A DNA stretch of 64,000 nt from Anniella stebbinsi (Eukaryota; Chordata; Lepidosauria; Squamata; Anniellidae), in the NCBI GenBank assembly GCA_029215795.1, contig JARDYH010000002.1, positions 270,266,310 through 270,330,309 on the forward strand, given 5' to 3'. A model generated the notes under the pieces. It was not told the origin of the DNA. It worked only from the letters and a program-made list of their open reading frames with translations, and ran no database searches. This document shows, one piece after another, positions 12,501-20,892 of the stretch (position 1 is its first letter; every line of letters begins with the position of its first letter). A program made the position numbers and the translations under genes.

Positions 12501-15500
12501 AACTCTACCTCTGCTGCTGTGACTGGGACTATCTCAGAAACAGGCCCCCCCCCCACACACACACACACACACTTGACGGATGAACTAGCAGCAACATGAA
12601 CTAGCGGTACAGGTGGGGAGCCATCTTTCTGCAGAAGTACATCGAGTATCTACTATCATGGCATAACTGCAATACACAGTCTATCAATCTAAATTCACTT
12701 ACCTCCTCCACTATTTGCTGTCCTTTTGGTACTGTGCCAATGAAGTTTTGAATAATCCGAAATCGATCCCTGGGCAAGTATTTAGTGGACTGTGGAAGGC
12801 TGTGATTGGGGAAGGACAAAATAAGGTTTCTTTTATCTAAAGAATCTATCACACACATTAAAATTTAGGAAGTTTTCTCATTTGACTCTTTTAAATTCAC
12901 TGGCTATCTACCCATGCTCTGTATATTACTACACTCTTCAATGAAAAACAGGAGTCGTGGCATTCAAGTTGACCTTCAAGTTCAAGTCAAAATAGCACCG
13001 TTGGGTTTGAAGTATTATTTTGGTTTCAAGAGCTGTTCTAAATATTCACTTCAATAAAATACTGCTGTAGTCAATAATGTCTCCTGAGCCAGTGGTTTCA
13101 TAGTCCTATGGATATCTGTGTAAAGTTCTGGTCACCACACCGAAAAAAAGATATTGCAGAGATGGAAAAAGGGCAGAAAGGGACAACTAAAATGATTAAA
13201 GGGCTGGAGCATCTCCCCTATGAGGAAAAGTTACAGCAGCAGCGATTGGTTAGCTTGGTAAAAAGGCGAGTATGGAGAGACTTGATAGAGGTGTACAAAA
13301 TCATGTATGATATGGAAAAAGTGGATAAGATGACATTTTTCTCCCTCTCTCGTAATACTAGAAACCGGGGTCATCCCATGAAGCAGATTGGTGGGACATT
13401 CCGGATAAATAAAAGGAAGTACTTCTTCACACAGTGAATAGTCAAACTATGGAATTTGCTACCACAAGATGTAATGATGGCTACCAATTTGGATGGCTTT
13501 AAAAGGGGGTTAGACAAATTCCTGGAGAAGGCTATCAATGGCTACTAGTCCTGATGCCTCTATGCTACCTCCGGTATCTGAGGCAGTATGCCTATGTACC
13601 TCAGCTGCTGGGGGAACATGGGCAGGAGGGTGCAGTTGCACTCATGTTCTGCTTGTGGGTTTCCCTTCAACAGCTGGTCAGCCACTGTGTGAACATAATG
13701 CTGGACTAGATGGACCCTTGGTCCAATCTAGCATGGCTCTTATGTTCTTATCTGGATGTTCTGCATTTTAGAAAAGTCATTTGAAACTATTTGCTGTCAG
13801 ACTTGCTCCCACCAATCATAATTACAGCCCTGACAGACAATGATATGCTGTGGACCATGACAAAAAGACTGATCCATGAAGCAAGCTGGCATGTGGGGGC
13901 TAACCTAAAAGGTATTTTGGTTCCTTGAAGCTATACATTTTCTAAGGAATACAGCCCTAATATTTGGGTTAAGCCAAGTGAGAGTCTCCCAATGGGCCTT
14001 TTCAGACAACACACTAAGCCATGAGTAGGCTGCTAAGCCTTTTGCAGCAAATGGTTAGTGAGCGTGTTTAAGCCACCATGGTTAGGAATGGTTCACATGA
14101 CACGCTAAGCCATAGTGTTTAGCTCAAAATGCTTAATCACCATGGTTTAGCGTATTGTCTGAACAGGGCCAATATCTATCAATCATCACTCCTTCCTTGA
14201 AGCTTCATTTTCATAATATTACATCAGGATGAGGAGGTAACACTTACTCTTGCTTCTGCAGACCACCCTTGCGGTGATAAAGCACCAGTGTGCCTAAGAC
14301 CATGGCTAAGTTGGTCCTCCCAACTCCAGTTTGACAGCTAAAGAGCAGAGCAGGAGGAGGCTTGCTGGGGTCTTGGAGAAGGAGAAGATTTGGACTTTCC
14401 TATGGAACAAAATTACAGAGCAGGCATTTCTTGGGTTACCATTTCCTCAAAACAATTGGCAAACAAATGGTACCAGAACCTCATGCAAGCCAAGATAAGG
14501 TCTCATGGGGCCAATCGAGGTGAACAAGAAAGATGCTTATCAAAGTAAAGGACAAAGGACGAAGATGGAGAGATGGGAATAGGTCCAACATCCCTTCTTC
14601 AGGTTAACTGCTTTAGGAGCATCAGAAAACAACACAAGCAAATCCTTTTCTTGCTGCTCAGCTCACTCTCTCACCTCTCTTGTTCCTGGGCCCAGATTAG
14701 GGATAGCTTAAATTCCCTCAGTGACTGTGTCCCTCTCTCCCGCCAGCATTCTGCCTCTCTTCTTCTTCCTACTCCTTAGAACTCAAGTTTGCTGCAAAGG
14801 GATGCAAGAGCTCCTGCTGCTTATGCTCAGAAGATGGCATGAATGTATTAGAATAGCTTATATCCCACCTTTTAACTGGATGCTTTACAGGATGGTAAAT
14901 CTGACCATCATGAGGCTACGCTTTCCCAGGCACATTTCCATGTTGCAGAAACATCTGTAATATTCCAGTCTTGAATAGTTGTGTGCCACTTCTCTACCTT
15001 GTGTTTTTACATGTACCAGGACTGATCCTGCCATTAAGCAAAACAAGGCAAGCCACTTCTGGCAGCAGAACTTGGGCATTGTCAGGCCTGGTGAAGGGTA
15101 GGCATATGTAGGCAGAAGCCCACTGACAAGAGGCCCCTGGAGTTGCTCCTCCTCACCACTGTGACCTGTTTGTTCACCTGCCTCTCACTTCAGGGGTCCA
15201 TTGAGGGTGTCTTGCCCTCAAAAATCCTGGAGCCAGCACTGGGCTCCGTAGCTGGCAATATACGGCGCATCCATTAAATTAAATAGTATGGCCATTATCC
15301 AGCAGGAACTTTAAAACTTTCAAGTCTGCTGACTTTCAACATATTTCCACTGCAGTCAAGGAGATGTAAAAGTGCTTCGGATTTGGACTGCATGGGTGTG
15401 TATTTTGGGAACCCTGAACATGTTCCCAAAGCAAATTTAGGCACCCAGCAAGTGCATGTATTCAGGTACAAGCGCCAGAGAGCCAGAAATAGCTGCAGTT

Positions 15501-18500
15501 CCCTGCTAAGTTTGGCAAACACCAGGAAGGAAAAACAAATGCTCCGCTGGAAAGCAGGCATCTCCATCAGATGAGAATAAACAACATCCTGCTTTGCTTT
15601 GAGCAGCAAAAGCTTTGCGGGTGGCCAGCTCTTTCACACATGGCTGTTAAATGCAAGACAGCTTGTAGAACTAACACAAGGCAGCAGTCCCTTACCCTAA
15701 GGAAACTGATGAAAGCATCAAACTGTGCTTCTAAAGGCGCTCCATCTACAGGCAGAGGCAGCCGATGATACCTACAAAGAGGGCAACAGGGCTGTTACTA
15801 GGATCTGAGAAATGGAAACACCAAGGAACAAAATGCAGGCAAATTTTATACAATGCCTTTAAATATGGGCATCCAAAAGAACGTTTTCTTCAATGTACCC
15901 CCAAGGGGAGAAGGAGGCATCTGCAAAGGGTGCCTGCGACAAATCGTTACACCTCTCTCTACCCTTCTCCCATTGCTTTGTCATGTCACTTGTTCAGCAA
16001 GTATTTGGGAACAGCCTGTGCAATAGTATAACAGCTTAACCAGTAAAAAATATTATATTTTTATTATGTTCAAAGGAAGTTTACCTACATCAGGGGTGCA
16101 GAACCTCAGGACCAGGAGCCAAATGCAGCCCTCCTGGGGTCCCAATCCAAACCTGTGGGTTTCCCCAGCTGGCAGTAAGAACTTTCAGGTAAAATATGCT
16201 GCTATTTTTAGTATTTCCCCCCACTTCTTTTGCCTTTGGCTCCACCCATCACTGGAATGCAGCCTCCCCCCCCCCCCCCCCGCGAGTGTCCCGAAATAGA
16301 TTTCTGCCCTAGAGGTTTAACACTCTGATTTAGATAATACAAAGTGCAACGAAAAGAAGAAACATCCAAGTTAACATGAACAATATAATTGCCGGGGAAG
16401 CAGAAGGTTTCTCACAGGAAGTTACCTGTAAGATGGCAGCAGGAAGACTGGTCGCTTGTACACTTCCTCTGTCACGTGGATATCTTCTTCACGGTGGATG
16501 CTCACGGAATGTGGCTCGTCTTTAAAATGCTCAATATCATTGTAGACGTAATATGTATTCTCGTTCAGCTGGGCGAAGTCGTGTATCTTCAACAGATAAA
16601 TCCAAGAAACCCACCTGAGAAGAGCCTTGCTTTATAAACACACATGTCCACAAACATTCCTATGCACGTTTCCCCTCCAAAGCGCTACCCTCTGGACTAA
16701 TAGAAGCTTTAACACAGAGACACAAGAGCCATGTCCTCATGGTGTGCCAGGAATGGATCATCCATTCCACCCACATGGGTTTATCCATGTCGACAATGGT
16801 GTCAAGCCTCCTCCAGCCCAAGGGCCAAATTCTATTTTGGAAAAACTTCCAGGGGGCACATTCTAGTGATGGGCAGAGCCGAAAGCAAAGGGATGGGGCC
16901 AAAATGGGAAAAAAACCAACCTAATTTAGCTAAAAGCTCTTGCTGCAAGTAGCTAAGCCTTAGGAGAGGCATTTTAACCCTTTAGAGTGGGAGGGGGGTG
17001 CAATACACAAAAGACAGGCAACAACTAAGTGATCGGTGTTTCAAGGCACAAGTAATGCCACCTGGGGAATGCCCAAGGGCTGGATTGGGATCCAGGTGGG
17101 CCAGATTTGGCCTCGGAGGCTTGAGGTTCTACATCCCTGTTGTAAAGGTTACTACAGCAGCATTGCGTTAGACAACAAGGAATGCCAAGATACCACATTC
17201 GCGTATCAGTTTTGGCTTTCAATACAATGTGCAATTCCCAAAATGGACTCCCAATTCAACAGCATTAAAATGTACTTCCCATACGTATAGCTCATTAACT
17301 AAAGCACATCCCTACTACTCTAGCTACATTATTAAAAGCTCAAGAATTCATAATTGACAGTGTCTGAAAAGCAAACCACAACAACTGAAATAGAAGGTCA
17401 CACATGACATCCAAAGGGACTCCAATGTTGTTGAATAAGTGATAAGCCACTGAAGGCATAAAACAGACTAGCCTGTCTCAAGTAAATCTCACAACAGTTG
17501 GTACCTCCTTAGGCCACTCAAAAATCACCTCTTTTCGAATCGAGAGCTCCAGGTTTTCTACTTTGACACCTTTCTGCAGGCTGTGTAGATTTTCGTGCAG
17601 GTTCTCCTTTCCCCTGGGGGTGTAGGGCATAAAGTCGTTGTCCATATGCAGAAAAAGCACAGGCTCCTCACGGACGCAGAACACAATGCATTCCTATGAG
17701 ACAGAGAAGAATACATCGGCAAAATGCATTATTGCTGTCAGCTGCCTTGGGAGGGCTTCTTCCCTGAAAGGCAGCGAAGAAATACTTTAAATAAATAAAA
17801 GTTGTTAAGGCCGTTGAAAATGCCAAGCTGCAGGCAGTCATTGGATAAGAGTCAATTTACACGGAACCCTTTCACCTAAAAACATTTTTTTAAAAAAATA
17901 GAATTTGGCCCTTGGGCTGAAAGAGGTTTGACATGGCTGGCCTCGGTACTGCAAGAAAAATAAATGCGCTACTAGAAACATATTGTCACGCCATAACTCT
18001 GAAAGGTCATACGTGCATTAAAAAAAGGGGATCTTACAGTTCTGTCTTACCTAATGACCACTTGGATCCGTAAATACACACGGGAGGGGGGACCATCCCT
18101 TGACCCCTTCATGCAGTGAAATAATATGTGGAGGTCATGTTGGTCACATTGCATAGCCCCACCTGCACCAACTGCATATTCAGTAGCCGTACGAAAGGCC
18201 CTAAATGGATGCACATGCATAGAATTCCTCCACATAAAGAGGGATCCTGAAGCGCCCAGGATCTGCCTTCCATGGAGTTCTATGCACATACGTCTCTTTC
18301 CACATGGGGTCTATTTTCACTACACCCAAAGAGGGCGTGACCAACACATGCAGTGGAGCTAGCTAGTACAGCCTCCTCACTTGTTGGGTTAAAATGGGTA
18401 GGTTCATGTGTGATCCCTTCCAGCAACAATTTGTGTTGCTCCAAATAGTCCTACAGTGGTGCAGTTGCTGCAGGATTTGGTTTGAGTGTGGCAAATTCCA

Positions 18501-20879
18501 ACAATGAGGTGCCTCTGGGTGACCTCCATCAAATTGCATGCTTAGTCTTGCAGGATTTCTTTGAGGCCAAGATGCTGCACTAAACTCATAGGAGGAAGGA
18601 AGGGATATCAATAAATACTAAGTCAGGAGCACATGGGAAACAAGATTCACCTTGCCTACAAATAGCCCACCCAAATTGTATCCAATGATCCATCCCATAG
18701 CATTCCCATTCTGGGTGTTCAATTTACTTTCTTCCATGTACAGACCTTGTGGCCATCATTCTGGAGTTTCTGCAGGACCTGCTTGAACCCAACCATGCTG
18801 GGCTGGCCCATTCCAAACACCGAATATCCCCCTTTGGCCTGCCGGAAGTTTGGAGCCCCACAGGTGCCAGCTGTGTTCAGGACGTCTAATTTGTTGTATA
18901 CGTCACGGACCATAAAATATTTCCCCTGTAAAACCAAAGAGAAGGACAATGTTTTATTTGAATACAGAAAAGGAGGTGGGATGAAAAGAAGCCAAGCAAC
19001 CAACTTCTTCACACAACACAGAAACAAATTATAGAAGTAGCTGCCACAAAATTGTGACAATTGCCACTAGCACAGAAGGCTTTAAAAATGGATTTGATGG
19101 AGCTATTGTCTATGGTCGCTAAACGGAACCTCCATCTTCAAAGCCAGAATGCCACCAAATATCACTTGCTGGATAGAGGCAACAGCAGGGGAGGGCAATT
19201 GCCTTCATGCTCTGCTTTCTCTGGTTGGCCACCAAGGCTGGACTTTCGATCTGATCCAGCAAGGCTCTTTTTCTGTTCATATGCCTCTATTTCTGCACAG
19301 TGACACTGCATGCCCAGAGCCAAGTTCACTGCACTCACCTGTACAAGGTAGTGCTCTGGAGCAGACTCGGTAATCCGTCCCACAGTATAGCCGGCCTTCA
19401 ATAAGTCATCATGAATCTGAAACTCTTCTTTGCAATTATAGCTGTAAGGAATTATGGAAAAGAATATTGGGGTTTTCTGCAATTAAATAGTTTTGACTGC
19501 ATTTTTTACCAGCTTCACAACATTCTATCTTCTTATTTCCTATTCCATACAAGGATGATACACACCCATTTCCCAGGTTGCAAGCTCTGTAACAAGCGCA
19601 TACACAGACATAAGTGGAGGAAAAGAAAATGGAAAATAAGTGATGATCAGGTACTGTCACTACTCCCAGCCATTATAACTAACCAGCTCATTCATATAAA
19701 ACCACATGGTACAATGTTTCTGTAGCTCAGGGATGAGGAACATGTGGATCTTCAGAAGTCCCAGAACTGCACCTTCCCTCACCACTGGATATGTTGGCTA
19801 GAGATGATGGGAGTTGCAGGTCAAGCCATCTAGAGAGCCACAAGTTGCCCACCCCTGGTATAAGACAAGCAGTAATGGTGTGATATAATCTGAGGAACAT
19901 AGAAGGCTTTAAAAATGGATTTGATGGAGCTTTTGTCCATGGTCGCTAAACGGAACCTCCATCTTCAAAGGCAGCCTTAAGAGACAATCTGAGAAGCATA
20001 TAAAAACATGAGCCGATGTGGTGGCGGGTGAAATTAGGGAGTGGTAGGGGATGGACTTAGGAAATAAGATGGAATACATTTTAAGCATTCACATAACTAT
20101 GAAAATGAGGGACACTACAGCTCTCCATCGTGAAATTTAAGTTCTACTGAAAGCTCATGTAATTCTTCCTTTCATTTTAGTTGCACACAATTCACAAGGT
20201 TGTTATTAGGATAAAATGAAGAGGAGGGAGAAGATGATCATGTACACCACTTTGCACACCTTGAAGGAAAGGTGGAGTATAAACGTTATAAATTAAAAAG
20301 GCCCCTACCCCCACCCCATGCTAAGGTCCTAATCAGGATCGGGGCCTAAAATTAGATACCGATTTAAAATAGTCAGTTTTGGCACAAACTGTATGTAGAT
20401 GTTAAGGGAAAGAGTGTTGGATATCTTGCCTACATCTATTCCAGGAGTGGCCCACTGCAGTTGTTGGACTGCAACTCCCATTAGCCCTAGCTGACATAGC
20501 CAATAGTGAGAGATGATGGGAGTTGCAGCCCAACATCTTCTGGAGGGCCACAAGCTGCCCACCCCAGATGCAAATCAATTAAGCAGAGAGACATGAGACA
20601 ACACCCATGGGTGTTTAAGATGACAAAAGAGCTCCAAAATGCTGGTGCAGAAGAAATTCAAAGACGTACAAAAATATCACAGGCTGAGGCAACTCACGTA
20701 ATGACTACAGGGGCCACCTTGTTAGTAATAATCGACTTGGCTTTGTTGTTGTGGAGCCCAACTGTCTGAAAGGAATGAATGCTGAGGGAAGAGCGATCCT
20801 CCATGGTTCCGTTGCTGTGAATATTCTCAAAGGTTGCTGTTGCCACGGTCTGCTGAGCCGTGCTGGCAGTTGTACCCAT
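332..20879 (-). CDS. PALD1: Paladin (PALD1), 5' and central part of the gene, 13 coding exons
   Basis: Join on the minus strand: 20879-20698, 19441-19339, 18925-18746, 17693-17529, 16586-16426, 15771-15696, 14399-14248, 12799-12703, 11881-11777, 4681-4586, 2522-2388, 1317-1201, 511-332. Every junction is GT-AG and the phases fit, giving 583 codons with no stop. The product matches vertebrate paladin as I recall it: an MGTTAS start (putative N-myristoylation at Gly2), VFGMGQPS, FCVREEP, the CX5R loop CQTGVGRT (Cys311-Arg317), YPLAFALSFSRW, and a second repeat starting at YGMAQP with WVSLREE. Paladin is a cytoplasmic, endosome-linked phosphoinositide phosphatase that modulates VEGFR2 trafficking in endothelium (family knowledge). 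The gene is truncated by the window: the second CX5R motif and the C-terminus, about 270 of 856 residues in human, lie left of position 1. Nothing indicates a pseudogene. Confidence 0.97.
512..1200 (-). other. PALD1 intron between coding exons 12 and 13
   Basis: Non-coding. It contains a perfect 33-bp tandem duplication (892-957) and an AT-rich stretch at 1010-1110. Nothing else is recognised. Confidence 0.9.
892..957. repeat. Perfect 33-bp tandem duplication
   Basis: Two identical 33-bp copies, 892-924 and 925-957, each starting ACCACTATATTTTC. The absence of mismatches suggests a recent duplication. Confidence 0.97.
1201..1317 (-). CDS. PALD1: PALD1 coding exon 12 (codons 485-523)
   Basis: Thirty-nine codons, VVDERFSPDVLSTVKEM to YGMAQPNSK. 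SVANFRRVPKMPVYGMAQP opens the second internal repeat and parallels the CGAPNFRQ and VFGMGQPS of the exon at 18746-18925. Acceptor CTGCAG, donor GTAAAC. Confidence 0.96.
1318..2387 (-). other. PALD1 intron between coding exons 11 and 12
   Basis: About 1.1 kb with no repeat I recognise with confidence. The open frames here are not conserved-looking. Confidence 0.85.
2388..2522 (-). CDS. PALD1: PALD1 coding exon 11 (codons 440-484)
   Basis: Forty-five codons starting YPLAFALSFSRWMCRHPELY and ending QITKGARVL. The YPLAFALSFSRW block is almost identical to human paladin. Acceptor ACTGGCAG, donor GTGAGT, phase 0. Confidence 0.97.
3444..3950 (+). mobile_element. Inverted-repeat MITE interrupted by an L2-like LINE 3' end
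   Basis: The left MITE piece (3444-3470, CAGGGGTAGGCCACC) breaks off where 3471-3826 begins. The MITE then resumes at about 3826-3830 (GTTTTGGACTACACC) and ends near 3950. The inserted block has the residue of a LINE C-terminus (PNYGIISLTRPAW) and the 3' tail CTGCCCAGACAGC to GGGCGGTATAGCAATG. The MITE halves match the uninterrupted copies at 49822 and 33918. Confidence 0.75.
4290..4385 (+). mobile_element. LINE 3'-end fragment (L2/CR1 type)
   Basis: TTTTAAACTGATCGC, then TGATCCACCTTGGGGG and GATGGGATATAAATG, is the usual 3' tail pattern of reptilian LINEs of this clade. No coding part remains. Confidence 0.6.
4586..4681 (-). CDS. PALD1: PALD1 coding exon 10 (codons 408-439)
   Basis: Thirty-two codons, GNSTKEYFLQRTLQSLECYF then YLIAFNCYLHEQ, with acceptor ATTGCAG and donor GTGAGC. 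The LECYFYLIAFN stretch corresponds to LERYFYLILFN in human. It is separated from the preceding exon by the largest intron between coding exons here (7.1 kb). Confidence 0.95.
5526..5662 (-). mobile_element. MIR-like SINE fragment
   Basis: CCTCTAAGGAGCTCAGAG, TGGTGACTTGC, then AACCACACTGGCTCTC, the same order as in the fuller copies at 6427 and 33716. The body is diverged. Confidence 0.55.
6427..6740 (-). mobile_element. MIR/CORE-type tRNA-derived SINE
   Basis: Reading the minus strand, the tRNA-like head (GGTTTAAATCCC near 6595) is followed by the CORE region (TGACCTTGGGCCAG). About 90 bases of unrelated sequence (about 6615-6705) separate two parts of the head. CTAACCACTACACCA at 6718-6732 is the reverse complement of the tRNA 5' end. 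Confidence 0.75.
6800..6905 (-). mobile_element. CR1-like LINE 3' UTR fragment
   Basis: CTTGCTGGATCAGA to ACAAGCAGGACC resembles the reverse complement of the CR1-type tail, seen also at 23722 and 51500. Confidence 0.5.
9053..9391. mobile_element. Non-autonomous hAT element, 339 bp
   Basis: The ends are CAGGGATGGAGAACTCCAGG and, reverse-complemented, CAGGCGTGCAGAACCTC. The flanks CTTTAGAG (9045-9052) and GTTTAGAG (9392-9399) match at 7 of 8 bases, as expected of the 8-bp target duplication of hAT transposases. There is no transposase. Relatives are at 16091, 16794, 51145 and 59727. Confidence 0.85.
10556..10740 (+). mobile_element. CR1-like LINE 3' UTR fragment
   Basis: GAATAAGCTATCAATAGC, TGCTACCTCCAGTATCAGA and TGGTTGGCCACTATATGAAC parallel the tail of the fuller copy at 13500-13755. 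Confidence 0.7.
10741..10818. repeat. Short tandem duplication with GAACAGAATCC units
   Basis: GAACAGAATCCTTG recurs, with a copy of about 32 bp including GTCATGTACTGCTCAA repeated in tandem. It lies immediately after the LINE tail. Confidence 0.85.
11027..11230 (-). mobile_element. tRNA-derived SINE with LINE-like tail
   Basis: On the minus strand the head reads CATAGCTCAGTGCTAGAGCA then CTTTGCACACAGAAGGTC, a degenerate pol III A box and tRNA arm. The tail near 11035 is the reverse complement of GTATAAGGCAGCATTC. A second copy is at 54985-55150. Confidence 0.8.
11235..11440 (+). mobile_element. MIR-like SINE
   Basis: AAGAGACTGCGCTATGAACC, then a B-box-like CTGGTTCAAACCTC near 11270-11285 and TTAGGCAAGCCATTCTCTC, the tRNA head followed by the CORE region in plus orientation. 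Confidence 0.7.
11777..11881 (-). CDS. PALD1: PALD1 coding exon 9 (codons 373-407)
   Basis: Thirty-five codons from VDAAISLCSEMHDLKEAIYE to GIGEDYQIQ. The HDLKE and KKLEG-type segment is conserved in paladin. Acceptor CCTGAAG, donor GTACTG, phase 0. Confidence 0.95.
11882..12702 (-). other. PALD1 intron between coding exons 8 and 9
   Basis: Non-coding; a C run joined to a CA repeat at 12545-12572 is the only structured feature I see. Confidence 0.85.
12545..12572. repeat. C-run and (CA)n microsatellite
   Basis: Poly-C followed directly by alternating CA. Confidence 0.95.
12703..12799 (-). CDS. PALD1: PALD1 coding exon 8 (codons 340-372)
   Basis: It encodes the end of Asp340, then LPQSTKYLPRDRFRIIQNF to KGQQIVEE. 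Of two AG acceptors, only the upstream one (AATCACAG, exon starting at 12799) keeps the frame with the preceding phase-2 donor; the later one at 12790 does not. Donor GTAAGT. Confidence 0.94.
13097..13755 (+). mobile_element. CR1-like LINE 3' end with C-terminal coding remnant
   Basis: The frame from 13108 to the stop at 13437 reads VKFWSPHRKKDIAEMEKGQK, LIEVYKIMYDMEKVD, RNTRNRGHPMK and RKYFFTQ, the C-terminal region downstream of the reverse transcriptase in CR1-clade LINEs. After an in-frame stop the same frame continues as VKLWNLLPQDV, so the copy is dead. The 3' UTR runs to CTTATGTTCTTA near 13751. Partial copies of the same family are at 10556, 40478 and 46275. Confidence 0.85.
13994..14170. 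mobile_element. Inverted-repeat MITE, possibly Harbinger-type
   Basis: The ends GGGCCTTTTCAGACAACAC and (reverse complement) GGGCCTGTTCAGACAATAC flank internal ACCATGG repeats. AAT stands on both sides, a possible 3-bp target duplication. The superfamily is inferred only from that; the element at 48809 has the same design. Confidence 0.65.
14248..14399 (-). CDS. PALD1: PALD1 coding exon 7 with the first CX5R phosphatase loop
   Basis: Codons 290-340. ALLFSCQTGVGRTNLAM carries the P-loop signature: Cys311 as the presumed nucleophile and Arg317 as the phosphate-binding residue. Human paladin has CQMGVGRT here from memory, so one position differs (Met to Thr). Acceptor TTCCATAG, donor GTAAGT, phase 2. 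The Cys and Arg that define the motif are intact. Confidence 0.96.
14400..15695 (-). other. PALD1 intron between coding exons 6 and 7
   Basis: It contains a small hAT element at 15083-15241. The rest shows no recognisable feature. Confidence 0.85.
15083..15241. mobile_element. Small hAT-type element, 159 bp
   Basis: It begins CAGGCCTGGTGAAGGG and ends GGAGCCAGCACTG. The flanks GGCATTGT and GGCTCCGT match at 5 of 8 bases. The interior (GAAGCCCACTGACAAG and GTGTCTTG) matches the longer relative at 25561. Confidence 0.65.
15696..15771 (-). CDS. PALD1: PALD1 coding exon 6 (codons 264-289)
   Basis: A 76-bp exon: the last base of Arg264, then YHRLPLPVDGAPLEAQFDAF to SFLR. Acceptor TTTGTAG, donor GTAAGG. 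The YHRLPLP motif matches the segment before the catalytic loop in paladin and PTP-like phytases. It was found from splice sites and homology. Confidence 0.95.
15772..16425 (-). other. PALD1 intron between coding exons 5 and 6
   Basis: It includes a hAT element (16091-16327) with an internal C run at 16266-16281. Confidence 0.85.
16091..16327. mobile_element. Non-autonomous hAT element, about 237 bp
   Basis: It starts CAGGGGTGCAGAACCTCAGG and ends near ACACTCTG; the interior AATATGCTGCTATTTT and CACTGGAATGCAG match the copy at 9053. The flanks agree at 5 of 8 bases, so the 8-bp duplication is decayed. Confidence 0.7.
16426..16586 (-). CDS. PALD1: PALD1 coding exon 5 (codons 211-264)
   Basis: It encodes IHDFAQLNENTYYVYN through HVTEEVYKRPVFLLPSY plus two bases of Arg264. 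The VTEEVYKRP segment is characteristic of paladin. Acceptor GTTGAAG, donor GTAACT, phase 2. No frame-preserving open reading frame of useful size marks this exon, so it is easily missed by ORF scanning. Confidence 0.95.
16587..17528 (-). other. PALD1 intron between coding exons 4 and 5
   Basis: About a third is a hAT-family copy (16794-17139). The remainder is unremarkable. Confidence 0.85.
16794..17139. mobile_element. Non-autonomous hAT element in reverse orientation
   Basis: The 3' end GGCTTGAGGTTCTACATCC is the reverse complement of the family start. AAGGGCCAAATTC and the GTGATGGGCAGAGC region match the copies at 51145 and 59727. No clear target duplication remains. Confidence 0.7.
17529..17693 (-). 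CDS. PALD1: PALD1 coding exon 4 (codons 156-210)
   Basis: Fifty-five codons starting ECIVFCVREEPVLFL and ending LSIRKE. FCVREEP (Cys161) is the strand and turn that corresponds to WVSLREE in the second repeat. Acceptor CTCATAG, donor GTGATT, both phase 0. Confidence 0.96.
17694..18745 (-). other. PALD1 intron between coding exons 3 and 4
   Basis: It contains a LINE-type 3' tail (17735-17803) and a short hAT-family fragment (17895-17945). The rest is not recognised. Confidence 0.85.
17735..17803 (+). mobile_element. LINE 3' tail fragment
   Basis: CAGCTGCCTTGGGAGGGC through AAGAAATACTTTAAATAAA is the terminal pattern of L2/CR1-type LINEs. Confidence 0.6.
18746..18925 (-). CDS. PALD1: PALD1 coding exon 3 (codons 96-155)
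   Basis: Sixty codons from GKYFMVRDV to NDGHK. It contains CGAPNFRQ and VFGMGQPS, the first copy of the internal repeat, whose partner is YGMAQP in the exon at 1201-1317. Acceptor TTTTACAG; the donor GTCTGT is a weak match to the consensus but the only one that keeps the frame. Confidence 0.96.
18926..19338 (-). other. PALD1 intron between coding exons 2 and 3
   Basis: Nearly all of it is a CR1-like LINE fragment (18998-19310). Confidence 0.85.
18998..19310 (+). mobile_element. CR1-like LINE 3' end
   Basis: CAACTTCTTCACACAACACAG (the FFTQ codons), GGCTTTAAAAATGGATTTGA and CTGGACTTTCGATCTGATCC are in the order seen in the copy at 13400-13755. It fills most of the intron. Confidence 0.7.
19339..19441 (-). 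CDS. PALD1: PALD1 coding exon 2 (codons 61-95)
   Basis: Acceptor CTTACAG, donor GTGAGT. It supplies the last base of Thr61, then YNCKEEFQIHDDLLKAGYT through HYLVQ. This matches the conserved segment just after the N-terminus in paladin. It ends in phase 0. Confidence 0.96.
19728..19858. mobile_element. Inverted-repeat MITE
   Basis: Ends CAGGGATGAGGAACATGTGG and (reverse complement) CAGGGGTGGGCAACTTGTGG, with a central GATGATGGGAGTTGCAG motif. This is the common reptilian palindromic element found again at 20442, 37360, 46033, 49822 and 54644. Confidence 0.7.
19903..19972 (+). repeat. Isolated second copy of the LINE segment at 19076-19145
   Basis: The two 70-base blocks both read GAAGGCTTTAAAAATGG through CGGAACCTCCATCTTC and differ at only two or three positions, while their flanks differ. 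Confidence 0.85.
20164..20300 (+). mobile_element. SINE or LINE 3' tail
   Basis: AGGTTGTTATTAGGATAAAA and CCTTGAAGGAAAGGTGGAG to TATAAACG are the tail typical of the MIR-like and L2-like repeats here. Confidence 0.6.
20442..20567. mobile_element. Inverted-repeat MITE
   Basis: CAGGAGTGGCCCACTGCAG at the left and the complement CTGGGGTGGGCAGCTTG at the right flank two copies of the GGACTGCAACTCCCATTAG-type palindrome arm. Confidence 0.7.
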
Positions 20880-20892
20880 AATCCACAGGCAA
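20698..20892 (-). CDS. PALD1: PALD1 first coding exon with the start codon and 13 nt of 5' UTR
   Basis: The coding part is 20879-20698 (codons 1-60 plus two bases of codon 61). The ATG at 20879 has A at -3 and G at +4, a good Kozak context, and the MGTTAST start matches paladin. An in-frame ATG at 20906 lies beyond the likely acceptor (TTTGTGCAG ending at 20893) and so in the intron. The acceptor means at least one non-coding exon lies upstream. The donor is GTGAGT, phase 2. The exon encodes the poorly structured N-terminus ending NKVAPVVI. Confidence 0.95.

Larger units (their letters stand above)
12800..14247 (-). other. PALD1 intron between coding exons 7 and 8
   Basis: Occupied mainly by a CR1-like LINE 3' end (13097-13755) and an inverted-repeat MITE (13994-14170). 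Confidence 0.85.
19442..20697 (-). other. PALD1 intron between coding exons 1 and 2
   Basis: It contains MITEs at 19728-19858 and 20442-20567, a 70-bp direct-repeat copy at 19903-19972 and a SINE or LINE tail at 20164-20300. Confidence 0.85.

Noticed and set aside
12703..12790. Downstream acceptor (TTCCACAG) for the eighth coding exon
   Set aside because: It would put the exon out of frame with the phase-2 donor at 14248; the acceptor ending at 12800 keeps the frame.
13108..13437. 109-codon open frame as a host gene
   Set aside because: It is the C-terminal remnant of a CR1-like LINE, with stops in the continuation and further copies in the window.
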